Source: Sulfuricurvum sp. (GTDB taxonomy: Bacteria; Campylobacterota; Campylobacteria; Campylobacterales; Sulfurimonadaceae). Taken from it: a DNA stretch of 64,000 nt. The translations under genes were made by a program, and so were the position numbers. Positions 43,029 to 53,741 of this stretch are shown piece after piece. The DNA is taken from the NCBI RefSeq assembly GCF_028710345.1, contig NZ_JAQTUH010000006.1, forward strand, positions 62,001-126,000, written 5' to 3'. Below the pieces are notes generated by a model, which did not search any database, had not been told where the DNA came from, and worked only from the letters and a program-made list of their open reading frames with translations. How positions within the stretch are numbered: position 1 is the first letter of the stretch; each line of letters opens with the position of its first letter.

Positions 43029-43928
43029 ATGAAACAATTAGCGATTATCGGCTCAACTGCCTCAGGGAAAAGTGATTTAGCACTCTCACTTGCTCACAAA
43101 CACAATGCCATTATCCTCTCCATCGATTCGCTCAGTATCTACCGTGAAATCGACATTGCATCGGCAAAACCTTCCAAAGAAGAGCTCGCAAGCGTCTATC
43201 ATTTTGGAATCGATGTTTTAAAGCCCGATGTAAATGCCACCGTATTTACCTTTATCGACGAATACCACCGTGCAGTAAGTTATGCCCATGCCCACTCTAA
43301 AAATCTCATTATCGTCGGCGGGAGCAGTTTTTATCTCAAAAGTATGGTTGATGGACTCTCCTATGTCCCCCCTATTACGGATGAGACAAAAGAGAACGCA
43401 TCAGTGATGCTTCATAATCTTTTCGACACCTATCAATTTCTTGCAGATATCGATCCGATCAGCATGGATAAAATTACCCCTACAGATGCGTACAGAATCG
43501 AAAAAATGCTCCATCTTTATCTCCAAACCTCTACTCCACCCTCTCTATGGTTTAAAGAGCATCCTCCGCAACCGATTATTCACGAGTGCCCTATCCTCAA
43601 TATAGAGAGCGAACGTTCCTATTTACGTGAACGGATTGGATTGCGTACCCATAAAATGGTTTGTAACGACTTGATCGATGAAGTGGCTGAGCTGGAGCGT
43701 CTGTATGGGAGAATTCCCAATAGTATGAAAGCGATTGGCATCATCGAAACATTAGAGTTTTTGGATGGCAAAATTACGAAAAATCAACTAATCGAGGATA
43801 TTTCAACTCACACGGCTCAACTCGCCAAGCGTCAACAGACCTTTAATGCCCATCAGTTTAAAGAGGTGATAAACGGATCAGTGAAAGAGTTATACGATAG
43901 GGCTACAATAACCCTAATGCATCCTTAG
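43029..43928 (+). CDS. miaA: tRNA dimethylallyltransferase
   Basis: 299 residues. P-loop GSTASGKSDLALSLA at the start, the LSIDSLSIYREIDIASAKPS block that holds the catalytic aspartate, VGGSSFYLKSMVDGL and the C-terminal AKRQQTF. It attaches a dimethylallyl group to A37 of tRNAs reading UNN codons; MiaB (28023) then methylthiolates it. No ribosome-binding site precedes the ATG, in line with a leaderless start. Its last 26 bases overlap the 3' end of the pflA-like gene. Confidence 0.95.
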   Translation: MKQLAIIGSTASGKSDLALSLAHKHNAIILSIDSLSIYREIDIASAKPSKEELASVYHFGIDVLKPDVNATVFTFIDEYHRAVSYAHAHSKNLIIVGGSSFYLKSMVDGLSYVPPITDETKENASVMLHNLFDTYQFLADIDPISMDKITPTDAYRIEKMLHLYLQTSTPPSLWFKEHPPQPIIHECPILNIESERSYLRERIGLRTHKMVCNDLIDEVAELERLYGRIPNSMKAIGIIETLEFLDGKITKNQLIEDISTHTAQLAKRQQTFNAHQFKEVINGSVKELYDRATITLMHP

Positions 43929-46242
43929 CCAATTTTCCCCATGCCGAGTTTTTATCGGCTTTTATACTAGCATTAAAAGAGGAGCGCGCTTCGGTATTAT
44001 TACCGAGTTTCATAGAGAGTGACCCCATCAAATAGTATTGGCGTGAACGTTTTTCATCGGAGAGCTTCACTCCGTTTAACCCTTTTAAAATTTCTAACGC
44101 CTCTTTATTTTTATCCTGATTAATCAACGATTGTGCCAACGTAAATTCAACAAATGGGGATTGTGTCGCTGTTTTAGTCCGTTTTTGTAATGCTATCACT
44201 TTTTGTCCGTAAGTTTGAACCATCGCTTCATCTTTACGGCTTAGCCCCAAACTCATCATTTGGGTATAACGTTCTATATCTTTAAAATCGCTCCCAAATA
44301 CATTTTCACACTCTTTTATATACTGTACCATGTTTACGCTATCACCACTGCGTTGCGCACTGTCAAAAAGGATTCGATAAGCATCATTAAGGGGAGGATT
44401 TTGCTGAACACTTAACAATGCACTCAAGTCCCTCCCCCCTGAAAGTGCTTTTTTATATTCTCCAAGGGCAAAATTCATCTTTATCGACCGATAAAGCCAT
44501 TGTTGACGCGTTGCCATATCTTTGGACTTGATATTTTTACTCACTAATTGTTCTGCAAGGGGAAATTTGCTCATTTTTAAAGCGCACTCAAATGTTAATC
44601 CATCCCACTCTGTCGGTAGCTTTATCTGATACATTTTATGCATCGACATTGCCTCTTCGCATTTGCTATTTTGTAAATTTTTCTTAGTTATCTCTATTGC
44701 ACTTTTACCGATTAATCCGTTAGCATCCGGATAAGCAGTGGTATCGAGTTTATACAACTCATTCTCCATTTTCAATATCTCATCATATTTGCCCTGTTTA
44801 AAAAGTAATTGAGCTTTTTTATAAAGAGCTTTATTCCCTATCGAATCGTTTCCGTAACGTTCTATCAATTCATCGTATTTTTTGATACCACTAGTGTTAT
44901 TCCCATCTTCTTTCTCAAAAAATAACCCATCTTTTTGTCGTTGTACTTCAGTTAAATACTCCCCATAAGGAAAAAGCTTTAGATATTCATTAAAGGCATC
45001 AAGTGCTTGATTTTTCTTCCCCGCTTCTGCGTATAAAATTCCTAAATTTTTTAGTAGTTTGCCATGCTCCGGAGATTTATGGTTCACACCTTCAATCAAG
45101 CTTTGGGTAATTTTTGCGGCAATAAGGTAATCTTTTCGTCCATCTAAAATATCAATCATTTCTAGTGATTCAGGAGTCACCTTTGTAAAATAGTGGGGAT
45201 TTACGCGTGCAATTTTATCAATATAGTCACGCGCTTTTTCGGGGGTTTTCCCCCCTATCTCCATCTGCGCTAATTCAAATGCACAAGCAGAGGCTAAATC
45301 AACATCTTTCGTTCGAGAAAGTGCTTCTCGATAATATTTTGCCGCCTTAGTGGGGCTACCAACAACTTCGAGATGTTTTGCTTTATAATACATCCCTTTT
45401 TGGGCAAATAGCTCACTGGGATGTTCACTAAAGAGTCGGTCATAAAAATAATCCGAATCACTATTTTGTCCCATTTGACTGTAGGCATCTCCTGTGTACG
45501 CTAACACCTCAGCCATGTTCGGATCACCCGAATACTGACGTAAAAACTGTTTTGATAGTGGTAACAATCCTTCGTAATTTCCCATCGCATAGTAAGCACG
45601 GATTTGGTATAAAATCAATTCATTAGAAAAGATGGTTTTAGGATAATGTTTTAAGATGTCTTGAGCAATGTAAAGTACTTTTGTATAATCACTCGCAGCA
45701 TACGCTTTTTTAAGATCCATGTATCCGTTAACATCTTCAACATTTTTCATCTTAATTGGATTGCCTTTAAGATCAAGTCCTCCTACATAAGGATATGACT
45801 CTTTAGCAAGCTTCATCGGAAGGTTAATACCATTAGATGAACGTTTTTCATTGGGAAGCATCGGAATGGTTTTACTATAGCCGATAATATTCCAATGGTT
45901 AACACCTTTTGCATTTGCTGTATAAATCTGAGAATCGTATCGAAGATCAAATCCAACCGGAAAAAGTGCTATTTTAGTTTTAGGGGTAATTATCAATATT
46001 GAGGCTGTTTTGGCTAATGTAAAATGGGGATTATTAATATTGGGAAGAGTAGATGAATCGTTCAATGTACATTCAATTCGACTAATTTGATCAAAATCAT
46101 TTTTTGTTGAAACACAGTTGAAAGGTTTTGTATCACGCAGGTGCAAAATACTGTACGGTTCAGAAGACTCTTTACCGCTTTGGATAGAGATATCTAATGC
46201 GAATAAAGGGAGCCAAATGAACAGCAATAAAAAGCGTATCAT
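43903..46242 (-). CDS. pflA: TPR-repeat exported protein, probable flagellar disk protein PflA
   Basis: 779 residues. Signal peptide at 1-16 (MIRFLLLFIWLPLFA), an N-terminal beta-rich domain (about 17-150), a linker, and then TPR-like helical repeats to the end (for example YTKVLYIAQDILKHYPKTIF, NMAEVLAYTGDAYSQMGQNS and KNLGILYAEAGKKNQALDAF). Length and architecture match PflA, which builds the periplasmic scaffold that holds the wide stator ring of the Campylobacterota flagellar motor. AGGAGG lies ahead of the ATG. It follows nuoN by 21 bases and may be read from the nuo operon. Other TPR proteins remain possible. Confidence 0.7.
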   Translation of the reverse strand: MIRFLLLFIWLPLFALDISIQSGKESSEPYSILHLRDTKPFNCVSTKNDFDQISRIECTLNDSSTLPNINNPHFTLAKTASILIITPKTKIALFPVGFDLRYDSQIYTANAKGVNHWNIIGYSKTIPMLPNEKRSSNGINLPMKLAKESYPYVGGLDLKGNPIKMKNVEDVNGYMDLKKAYAASDYTKVLYIAQDILKHYPKTIFSNELILYQIRAYYAMGNYEGLLPLSKQFLRQYSGDPNMAEVLAYTGDAYSQMGQNSDSDYFYDRLFSEHPSELFAQKGMYYKAKHLEVVGSPTKAAKYYREALSRTKDVDLASACAFELAQMEIGGKTPEKARDYIDKIARVNPHYFTKVTPESLEMIDILDGRKDYLIAAKITQSLIEGVNHKSPEHGKLLKNLGILYAEAGKKNQALDAFNEYLKLFPYGEYLTEVQRQKDGLFFEKEDGNNTSGIKKYDELIERYGNDSIGNKALYKKAQLLFKQGKYDEILKMENELYKLDTTAYPDANGLIGKSAIEITKKNLQNSKCEEAMSMHKMYQIKLPTEWDGLTFECALKMSKFPLAEQLVSKNIKSKDMATRQQWLYRSIKMNFALGEYKKALSGGRDLSALLSVQQNPPLNDAYRILFDSAQRSGDSVNMVQYIKECENVFGSDFKDIERYTQMMSLGLSRKDEAMVQTYGQKVIALQKRTKTATQSPFVEFTLAQSLINQDKNKEALEILKGLNGVKLSDEKRSRQYYLMGSLSMKLGNNTEARSSFNASIKADKNSAWGKLAKDALGLL

Positions 46243-46263
46243 TTGACCTCCTACAGGTATATA

Positions 46264-47769
46264 TTAATACCCGCTATTATACACAAATAATGTAAGAACT
46301 TTAAGAAGTGGATTAACGGCAACCAAAGCGAAGATAGTTACTACCGCAGCAATACCGATAATGGTTTTTAATGATAATGAGGCATTCATTAAATAGTATT
46401 TTTGGTACTGTGGAATCGGATCTTTCATAAACATAAAGACAATCAGTTTAAGATAGTAGTACGCTGCAATAGCAGAGTTCAATGCCATAATCAGTGCCAA
46501 TACAGTATATCCTCCGGTTACCGCTGAACCGATCATATACATTTTACCCAAAAAAAGTCCAAACGGAGGGATACCCGCAAGGGAGAGCATAAATAATCCC
46601 ATCATCACGGCCGCCATTGGCATTGTATGAACAAGTCCCGCAAATTTCTCGTACGGATGGTCTGAACTTTGACCCGGAAGGAGGTTTTTTTGACGGCTTA
46701 TCCATAACATAGCAAATGCTCCGAGATTGGTAAAGCTAAAAAGTGCCCAATACAAAAAGAGTCCTGTATTAGATTGGGTTGTACCGATCAAAATAGCCGC
46801 CATAACAAAACCGGCATGAGAGATTGAACTGTACGCCAACATACGTTTAACATCACTTTGTACCAATGCCCAAATATTCGATGCCGTCATAGTGACAACA
46901 ACACCTACGTATAAAATTACTTGAAGCCATACAACACCGCTATGAACCAAAAATTCAAACAGACGCATTGCCACAACAAAAGCTGCAAGTTTAGGGACGA
47001 TAGACATGTATCCTGCCAATGGCGCAGATGAGCCTTCATAAACGTCCGGTGTCCATGTGTGAAACGGTACCATTGAGAGTTTAAATCCAAATGCAGCAAT
47101 CATGAAAACTACTGCAGTAAGGACGAAACCGATATTAACGTATTCATCTTTGGCTAGCGTTACGGCTATTTTGTTGATTTCAACTGAACCGGTAATCGCA
47201 TACAAAATCATCGAACCGAATGCGAAAAAACCTGCAGCTAATGCACCCATAGTGAAATATTTTACCGCAGCTTCAAACGATTTAGATCGGTTATGCAATG
47301 CAATCATTGTGTACAATGCCAATGAAGCTGTTTCTAATCCAACGAAAATCAAAATCAAATTATCGGTTGCCACCATAAACTGAAAACCGGCAATCATAAA
47401 TAAGAAAAGGGCAAAATACTCTGGATAGTGGTATTCATGGAAACGTTTTGAGGTTAATGCTAAAGGGATAAAAAGCATTGAACCACCCACGATAATAATC
47501 TGTGAGATGATAGCAAGCCCATCAATCAGCATCATATCAAACATACCGAGTACTGTACCGCTTTTAAGAAAGATTTGTCCGAAATCAATCACAGCGCCCA
47601 AATCAAGTAACAAAAATAATAAACTCACCATAACATAAAAAGAACGGTGAAGCCCCTCTTTGAGTAAGTCAATACATAAAATAGCCAAAGCACCTACAAT
47701 AGCGATAAGCATTGGTGCCATAGTCGAAATATTTAGCGACGCGAGGGAGATAGTAGCCGGCTCTAACAT
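46264..47769 (-). CDS. nuoN: NADH-quinone oxidoreductase subunit N
   Basis: 501 residues with about 14 membrane helices, one of the three antiporter-like proton channel subunits of complex I. Typical blocks are YFTMGALAAGFFAFGSMILYAITGS, FKLSMVPFHTWTPDVYEGSSAP with the charged residues of the channel, and KRMLAYSSISHAGF. Last nuo gene of the operon; its start touches the nuoM stop. Confidence 0.96.
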   Translation of the reverse strand: MLEPATISLASLNISTMAPMLIAIVGALAILCIDLLKEGLHRSFYVMVSLLFLLLDLGAVIDFGQIFLKSGTVLGMFDMMLIDGLAIISQIIIVGGSMLFIPLALTSKRFHEYHYPEYFALFLFMIAGFQFMVATDNLILIFVGLETASLALYTMIALHNRSKSFEAAVKYFTMGALAAGFFAFGSMILYAITGSVEINKIAVTLAKDEYVNIGFVLTAVVFMIAAFGFKLSMVPFHTWTPDVYEGSSAPLAGYMSIVPKLAAFVVAMRLFEFLVHSGVVWLQVILYVGVVVTMTASNIWALVQSDVKRMLAYSSISHAGFVMAAILIGTTQSNTGLFLYWALFSFTNLGAFAMLWISRQKNLLPGQSSDHPYEKFAGLVHTMPMAAVMMGLFMLSLAGIPPFGLFLGKMYMIGSAVTGGYTVLALIMALNSAIAAYYYLKLIVFMFMKDPIPQYQKYYLMNASLSLKTIIGIAAVVTIFALVAVNPLLKVLTLFVYNSGY

Positions 47770-49319
47770 TAGTGCGCCTCCTGTACAGAATTCATGCTAT
47801 CCGATTGTGTTAAATTCGGAATACGTTTTTGTGCTTCGGGTGTTTGTGCTTTATCATGCATCAATTGTACGATTGCTTCAACACTATTATTAATTGGCTC
47901 TAGTACCGGTTTTGGATAGACACCCAACCAAATAGCAATGATAACCAATGGAATAAGACCGTAAAGCTCAGTACGATTTATATCTTTAAGGTTTTTATTC
48001 TCTTCCTTAGTAACCGGTCCAAAAAATGCTTTTTTATAGGCAGAGAGCATATAAATTGCCCCTACGATAATCGCTGTTCCCGCCACAAGGGTATAAGAGT
48101 GTGATTGTTTATAAAAACCGAGCAAACTCAAAAACTCTCCGACAAAGTTAATTGTTAACGGCAATCCGACCGATGCCATCATCATAATTCCAAAAATAGT
48201 TGCGTAGCGTGGCATTACTGATGCCAAACCGCCAAACTCCGACATCAGTTTGGTATGACGTCGATCATAAATAACTCCAACAAGCAAGAAGAGTGCTCCC
48301 GATACTACCCCGTGAGCAATCATTAAAAAGACTGAACCGCTGATCCCCTCAACATTAAGGGCGAAAGTTCCGAGGATAATAACCCCCATGTGCGATACAG
48401 AACTGTAGGCAACAACTTGTTTGATATCCTCTTGGGCGTATGCTACCATTGCGGTATAGACGATCATAATAATCGCCAATATGGCAATCGGAAACATAAA
48501 CGCTACCGATGCATCCGGAAATAACGGCAATGAGAAACGGACAAACGCATAAGTTCCCATTTTAAGCAAGATAGCCGCAAGAATCACTGACCCGATAGTA
48601 GGTGCTTGACCGTGTGCGTATGGCAACCATGTATGGAACGGGAACATCGGAACTTTGATTGCAAACCCTAAGAAAAAGGCTGCAAAAAGCCACATTTGAA
48701 AATTAGCCGGCAAAATTAGGCGATACCACTCTAAAAGAGAGAAACTCCATTGACCTGTCGCTTGAAAGTAAAAATAGGCCATAAACAACATACCGACCAA
48801 CATGACGAGCGATCCGGTAAACGTATAGAGGAAAAATTTGATCGACGCATAAATACGAAGCGGTCCACCCCATGCACCAATGATATACAACATCGGAATA
48901 AGAGAGAGCTCCCAAAAAACGTAAAATACGATTGCATCAAGTGCAGCGAAAACACCGACCATCGTCATCTCTAAAAAGAGTAACGTAATAATCAAATCTT
49001 TAATACGACGAGTCTCTGTTAAAGAAGCAATACCAATCATCGTGAAAAACGTTGAAAGGATAATGATAAACAGTGATATACCATCTATCCCGACAAGATA
49101 ATTAATACCAAACGCTGAAATCAATGGAGCGCTCTCCATAAACTGCATCCCCGATGTCATCGGGTCATACATCTTCCACAGCCATAACGAGAGGAAAAAC
49201 TCGACAGCCGCTACGGTAATACCGTATGCACGCGCGCTATCTTTGTGAACCACAAATCCAAGCATTGCTGCCAATGCCGGAAAGAAAATCAAAATCGATA
49301 AAATATGTTCTTGCATCAA
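47769..49319 (-). CDS. nuoM: NADH-quinone oxidoreductase subunit M
   Basis: 516 residues and about 14 membrane helices. The start region MQEHILSILIFFPALAAM and blocks YFVF-type WELSLIPMLYIIGAWGG, FAIKVPMFPFHTWLPYAHGQAPT and DIKQVVAYSSVSHMGV identify NuoM, a proton-pumping antiporter-like subunit in the membrane arm. It carries a short soluble C-terminal tail (about 490-516) rich in Gln, Ser and Asn. Confidence 0.96.
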   Translation of the reverse strand: MMQEHILSILIFFPALAAMLGFVVHKDSARAYGITVAAVEFFLSLWLWKMYDPMTSGMQFMESAPLISAFGINYLVGIDGISLFIIILSTFFTMIGIASLTETRRIKDLIITLLFLEMTMVGVFAALDAIVFYVFWELSLIPMLYIIGAWGGPLRIYASIKFFLYTFTGSLVMLVGMLFMAYFYFQATGQWSFSLLEWYRLILPANFQMWLFAAFFLGFAIKVPMFPFHTWLPYAHGQAPTIGSVILAAILLKMGTYAFVRFSLPLFPDASVAFMFPIAILAIIMIVYTAMVAYAQEDIKQVVAYSSVSHMGVIILGTFALNVEGISGSVFLMIAHGVVSGALFLLVGVIYDRRHTKLMSEFGGLASVMPRYATIFGIMMMASVGLPLTINFVGEFLSLLGFYKQSHSYTLVAGTAIIVGAIYMLSAYKKAFFGPVTKEENKNLKDINRTELYGLIPLVIIAIWLGVYPKPVLEPINNSVEAIVQLMHDKAQTPEAQKRIPNLTQSDSMNSVQEAH

Positions 49320-49326
49320 ATTCTCC

Positions 49327-51216
49327 TTACATTGCCCGCATAGTTACTGCGTTATAACCCGCAGTAAATGCAACAGCAAGTACCAATAAAACCACTAATC
49401 CGATAACCATCCAGCGTAGCATACTAGAGAGATTCCCATTTTGCATGGTATGTGTGTTTTCACCTGTTTGGTAAATGAGATTTGCAATCCCATCAACCGT
49501 TGCATCCACGATTTTCAAATCAAATTGTTTCCATGCAATCTTAGAGAGACGAAGATACGGTTTTGAAAATACTTCATCATAAATTTTTGGGATGTAGTAT
49601 TGGTTAAATAACAATTGATAGAAAAAACCGGACTCTACTTTTTTATCTACTTTTACCGCTTTTGCGTATTTTTTATACGCATAGGTGATTGCACCGATTA
49701 CAAACAGTTGTGTCCCGATAGTCATAATCCAAAATGTCATATGATTATGGATATGATAGGTCATAGCCGGCAAAAGCTCACTCACCATCAAATAATACGG
49801 GGTTTTAAATACCATCCCCGCAATAACGGCTAAAACAGCTAACGGTGCCATTGCGAAGAGCATAAAGTTATACGCTTCATGCGGATGGATACCGTGTTCG
49901 AGATGTCGCTCATCACCGTGGAAAATCAACGCAACAAGACGGAATGAATAGAACGCAGTCAATCCGGCAGTGAGCAACAAGACTGTATAAAGCACATAGT
50001 GTTGTTCAACAAATGCTACCTCTAGAATCAAATCTTTAGAGAAGAACCCTGCCAAAGGATAGATACCCGCTAACGCAACCGATGCGAGGGTCATGAGAAT
50101 CCATGTCCATTTCATCGGTTTTTTCAATCCACCCATTTTAAACGGATCGAGTTCATCGTGCATCGCATGCATTACGTTACCTGCACCAAGGAACAACAAC
50201 GCTTTGAAAAACGCATGCGCCATAAGGTGGAACAGTGCTACCCAATACGCGCCCAGCCCTGCGGCTACAAACATATATCCGAGTTGAGAGAGGGTAGAGT
50301 AAGCGATAATACGTTTCATATCACGGTTGACCAATGCCATGGTTGCGGCAAACATTGCCACAAATGCACCAAGTGATGCGATAACCATTCCCACTTCCGG
50401 AATCAAACCGTAAATAGGGTTTGCACGGACAACAAGATAAACTCCGGCAGTAACCATCGTCGCTGCGTGGATAAGAGCCGAAACCGGAGTAGGCCCTTCC
50501 ATCGCATCAGCAAGCCATGTGTGAAGAGGAAACTGTGCCGATTTACCCATCGCTCCAATAAAGAGGAAGATACCGATCCACGTTACGATATGGATAGGGA
50601 GATTAACAATATTAGCAAATACTACATCGTATTGTAATGAACCGAGATTCCAATAAATCATAAAGATACCGATCAACATCGCCAAGTCGGCAATGCGGTT
50701 CATAATAAACGCTTCGTTTGCTGCCCATGTTGCTGTTTCTTTGTGATACCAGAAACCAATTAATCCCCATGAACAGAGACCAACTCCTTCCCATCCAATA
50801 AAAAGACCTAAGAAGTTGTCACTCATGACAAGTACCATCATAGAGAATACGAACGCTGAAAGCCATGAGAAAAAGCGGTTAAACCCTTTATCATGATCCA
50901 TATAACCGATAGAATAAACGTGAACAACCGTAGAGACGACGCTCACAACCATCATCATGGTCACACTCACTTGATCGACGACGAATCCAAACGGAATATA
51001 CAAATCTCCCGTTGCAATCCATGTCATCATCTCAACATGAACCGTATGCCCTGACATTACATAACCTAATAAAATAGCACTGCTTACGAACGAAACAAAA
51101 AGCAATCCTGACGCAACTACTCCGGTAAGGAGAGTTTTAGGTGAAGCGCTAAAAAGTGCTGAAAACAGTGAACCCACCAACGGAGCAAACAGTGCAATGT
51201 ATAAATAAATTTCCAT
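49327..51216 (-). CDS. nuoL: NADH-quinone oxidoreductase subunit L
   Basis: 629 residues. The distal proton-pumping subunit with the conserved VDQVSVTMMMVVSVVSTVVHVYSIGYM, the GKSAQFPLHTWLADAMEGPTPVSALIHAATMVTAGVY signature in the middle, and a C-terminal section that contains the long lateral helix along the membrane arm (about 530-600). It lies three bases after nuoK and seven bases before nuoM on the leftward strand. Confidence 0.97.
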   Translation of the reverse strand: MEIYLYIALFAPLVGSLFSALFSASPKTLLTGVVASGLLFVSFVSSAILLGYVMSGHTVHVEMMTWIATGDLYIPFGFVVDQVSVTMMMVVSVVSTVVHVYSIGYMDHDKGFNRFFSWLSAFVFSMMVLVMSDNFLGLFIGWEGVGLCSWGLIGFWYHKETATWAANEAFIMNRIADLAMLIGIFMIYWNLGSLQYDVVFANIVNLPIHIVTWIGIFLFIGAMGKSAQFPLHTWLADAMEGPTPVSALIHAATMVTAGVYLVVRANPIYGLIPEVGMVIASLGAFVAMFAATMALVNRDMKRIIAYSTLSQLGYMFVAAGLGAYWVALFHLMAHAFFKALLFLGAGNVMHAMHDELDPFKMGGLKKPMKWTWILMTLASVALAGIYPLAGFFSKDLILEVAFVEQHYVLYTVLLLTAGLTAFYSFRLVALIFHGDERHLEHGIHPHEAYNFMLFAMAPLAVLAVIAGMVFKTPYYLMVSELLPAMTYHIHNHMTFWIMTIGTQLFVIGAITYAYKKYAKAVKVDKKVESGFFYQLLFNQYYIPKIYDEVFSKPYLRLSKIAWKQFDLKIVDATVDGIANLIYQTGENTHTMQNGNLSSMLRWMVIGLVVLLVLAVAFTAGYNAVTMRAM

Positions 51217-51219
51217 CTC

Positions 51220-51525
51220 TTATCCTCTCATCGATGTCATTTGATCAAGATCAATCTTGCCGGTACGTTTAAACCAAACGATTAATAGACCCAAACCAAC
51301 CGCAACTTCTGATGCCGCTATAGCAATAATAAAAAAGGCAAAAAGTTGCCCGGTATAATCGCCGCGATAATGGGAAATTGCTGCCAATGCGACATTAACC
51401 GCATTAAGTAAAATTTCGGTAGCGAAAAAAAGCATCAGTAAATTTTTACGACGCATAACCCCAATCAAACCGATTGCAAATAAAACGGTTGAGAGAACCA
51501 GATAATGGGTAAGTGTTACTTCCAT
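51220..51525 (-). CDS. nuoK: NADH-quinone oxidoreductase subunit K
   Basis: 101 residues and three membrane helices, with the conserved intramembrane glutamate in FFATEILLNAVNVALAA and the second glutamate in AIAASEVAVGLGLLI. These residues belong to the proton path next to the quinone module. Start and nuoJ stop share one base. Confidence 0.96.
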   Translation of the reverse strand: MEVTLTHYLVLSTVLFAIGLIGVMRRKNLLMLFFATEILLNAVNVALAAISHYRGDYTGQLFAFFIIAIAASEVAVGLGLLIVWFKRTGKIDLDQMTSMRG

Positions 51526-52112
51526 CAGTGTGCCTCCTCTATTGCTATTTCTTCTGTTGATGATGCAACCATCATCTCAATCTCATCTTCCGCCATAAGG
51601 GTTAATGAAGTATCCATTTTTTTACCTGCTAATACGATACCGGCAACCATAGCTACCAAGAGCATCACAGCGGCTAACTCAAACGGAACAAGATATTTTG
51701 TAAACAAAACCATCCCTACCGCTTGTGGATTACTTAAAGCAGGAGTGATAGGATACGCCGCTTGAAGATTGCCCGTAACAATCGGTGCAAGGACGATAAA
51801 GACCACCAATACTGCTGCCAAAGCGCCAAGAACGATAACAAAACGTGGATTGGTTCTTTTTTCAACAACATTTCGGGTAGTATCAAAGAACATCATCCCA
51901 AATGCATACAGTGCCATAACTGCACCGGTATAGACGATGATTTGTATCGCACCCAAAAAATCAGCACCCAAAATAAAGAAGAAAGCCGAAATAAAAATCA
52001 TACCCGCCGCCATAGAGGTGAGGGCATACAGTGCTTGCGACGTCATCACCGTGATAGTAAACATCACGATGGTAAGCGCTGCAAACAGATAAAAAGCGAT
52101 TGTTTCAAACAT
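51525..52112 (-). CDS. nuoJ: NADH-quinone oxidoreductase subunit J
   Basis: 195 residues and five membrane helices; the third helix GAIQIIVYTGAVMALYAFGMMF includes the typical conserved tyrosine and glycine that form the pi-bulge gate. The C-terminal 30 residues are an acidic tail (EDEIEMMVASSTEEIAIEEAH). Lies between nuoI and nuoK. Confidence 0.95.
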   Translation of the reverse strand: MFETIAFYLFAALTIVMFTITVMTSQALYALTSMAAGMIFISAFFFILGADFLGAIQIIVYTGAVMALYAFGMMFFDTTRNVVEKRTNPRFVIVLGALAAVLVVFIVLAPIVTGNLQAAYPITPALSNPQAVGMVLFTKYLVPFELAAVMLLVAMVAGIVLAGKKMDTSLTLMAEDEIEMMVASSTEEIAIEEAH

Positions 52113-52123
52113 TCTTTTTCTCC

Positions 52124-52738
52124 TTAATACGCTAAAGGCGTTGATTTAACGCCCTCATTCGGGTTAATAGCACCAAAGCCCGGATACTCTTCTTGCTGAC
52201 CTGAGGTTAACCAATCAAGCGGTGTGAGCATATCGTCTTTAATAACAAAGTGGGCACGTTGTTCGGAACCGTTTTCATAACGTTGTCCATGTACAATCGC
52301 CAGTTCAGGGCACACTTCGGCACAGTATCCGCAGAAAATACAACGACCAAGATTGATACTGTATTCACTAACCTCTTTACGGCTGTTCTCATCGATACGT
52401 GTCTCCATACGGATACAATCGGAGATACAGATTTTTTCACACAATCCGCATCCGATACAACGCTCATACCCTGATTCCCATAAACGCAACAGTTTGTGAA
52501 CTGCACGATAACGTGGGCCGATAGGGAGTTTCTCTTTTGGGTATTGGACAGTGTGAATATCAAATTTAATCATCTCACGCATTACGACCCAAAGACCGAC
52601 AAACAATTCACCTTTGAGTGAACGTTTAACTACTTGCTTGAATTTATCCCATCCTGTGGTTGGATACTCTTCAATATCGACGTAATAGTAGACTGACGAC
52701 TCAGTTATATTACGATCATTTAATGGTTCTATATGCAT
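52124..52738 (-). CDS. nuoI: NADH-quinone oxidoreductase subunit I
   Basis: 204 residues with two ferredoxin-type 4Fe-4S motifs, [15 protein letters not shown] and [15 protein letters not shown], that carry clusters N6a and N6b between NuoG and NuoB. The N-terminal amphipathic region anchors it to the membrane. The second motif is followed by a fairly long tail of about 70 residues. Confidence 0.96.
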   Translation of the reverse strand: MHIEPLNDRNITESSVYYYVDIEEYPTTGWDKFKQVVKRSLKGELFVGLWVVMREMIKFDIHTVQYPKEKLPIGPRYRAVHKLLRLWESGYERCIGCGLCEKICISDCIRMETRIDENSRKEVSEYSINLGRCIFCGYCAEVCPELAIVHGQRYENGSEQRAHFVIKDDMLTPLDWLTSGQQEEYPGFGAINPNEGVKSTPLAY

Positions 52739-52748
52739 CCATCCCTCC

Positions 52749-53738
52749 TTAAAACATCATCACAAGACCGGTGATCACAACATTGACCACGGCTATCGGC
52801 ATTAACACTTTCCAGCACAACCACATCAACTGATCCGGTCGAATATCCGGCCACGCGGCACGTGTCCAGAGGAAAAAGAAGAAGAAAAATGACACTTTCA
52901 AGAGCAATTGAACTGCACCTGCTATTGTCCCATCACCAAATCCACCCAAAAAGATGATGGAGATGACGAATGAGATAAAGAACATATTGGCGTATTCACC
53001 GATAAAGAAAAGTCCCCAACGCATACCCGCATACTCTGTACCGAAACCGTCAATAATCTCGTGATCGTTTGCCACCAAGTGAAACGGCGTACGCCCTGTT
53101 TCTGCAAATGCCGCAATCCAAAAGAGGATAAAGGCAACCGGTTGTGACCATATAATCCAATGACCGATACCACCCACTTGATAGTTGTTAATATCCACCA
53201 ATGACAATGAACCCACCATCATCAGCGGTGCAAGCAATGAAAGACCGCTGATTACCTCATACGAGATAAAAATAGCAGCACTACGGGCAGCAGAGAGCAA
53301 TGACCATTTGTTAGCCGATGCCATACCCCCAAGCAGTGGACCGTACAACCCAATAGCCATAATTCCCAAAACATACAAAATACCGATATTAACGTCAGCG
53401 ACAATCGGGTGAACGGTATACCCAAACACAGTAAACTGCGGCCAAAACGGAATAGCCGCTGAAGCCATGAAAGCAGTTGCCGCTGTTATAACCGGAGCAA
53501 TTTTAAAAATCGGTTTGACAACGTTTTGAGGGACGATATCCTCTTTGGTAAAGAGTTTAATACCATCGGCCGCTACTTGAAGCAATCCAAACGGCCCAAC
53601 GTGCATTGGTCCAAGACGACGTTGCATAAACGCCAAAACCTTACGTTCAAAATAGGTACCCAATCCCGCTAATGCTGAGAAAACCAATAATATGACAACG
53701 ATTTTAGCAATCGTTTCGATGATAAATGCGATATCCAT
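52749..53738 (-). CDS. nuoH: NADH-quinone oxidoreductase subunit H
   Basis: 329 residues and eight membrane helices. Blocks [22 protein letters not shown] and [13 protein letters not shown] near the start, [39 protein letters not shown] in the middle. It forms the quinone entrance and connects the hydrophilic and membrane arms. Confidence 0.97.
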   Translation of the reverse strand: MDIAFIIETIAKIVVILLVFSALAGLGTYFERKVLAFMQRRLGPMHVGPFGLLQVAADGIKLFTKEDIVPQNVVKPIFKIAPVITAATAFMASAAIPFWPQFTVFGYTVHPIVADVNIGILYVLGIMAIGLYGPLLGGMASANKWSLLSAARSAAIFISYEVISGLSLLAPLMMVGSLSLVDINNYQVGGIGHWIIWSQPVAFILFWIAAFAETGRTPFHLVANDHEIIDGFGTEYAGMRWGLFFIGEYANMFFISFVISIIFLGGFGDGTIAGAVQLLLKVSFFFFFFLWTRAAWPDIRPDQLMWLCWKVLMPIAVVNVVITGLVMMF

Positions 53739-53741
53739 CGT

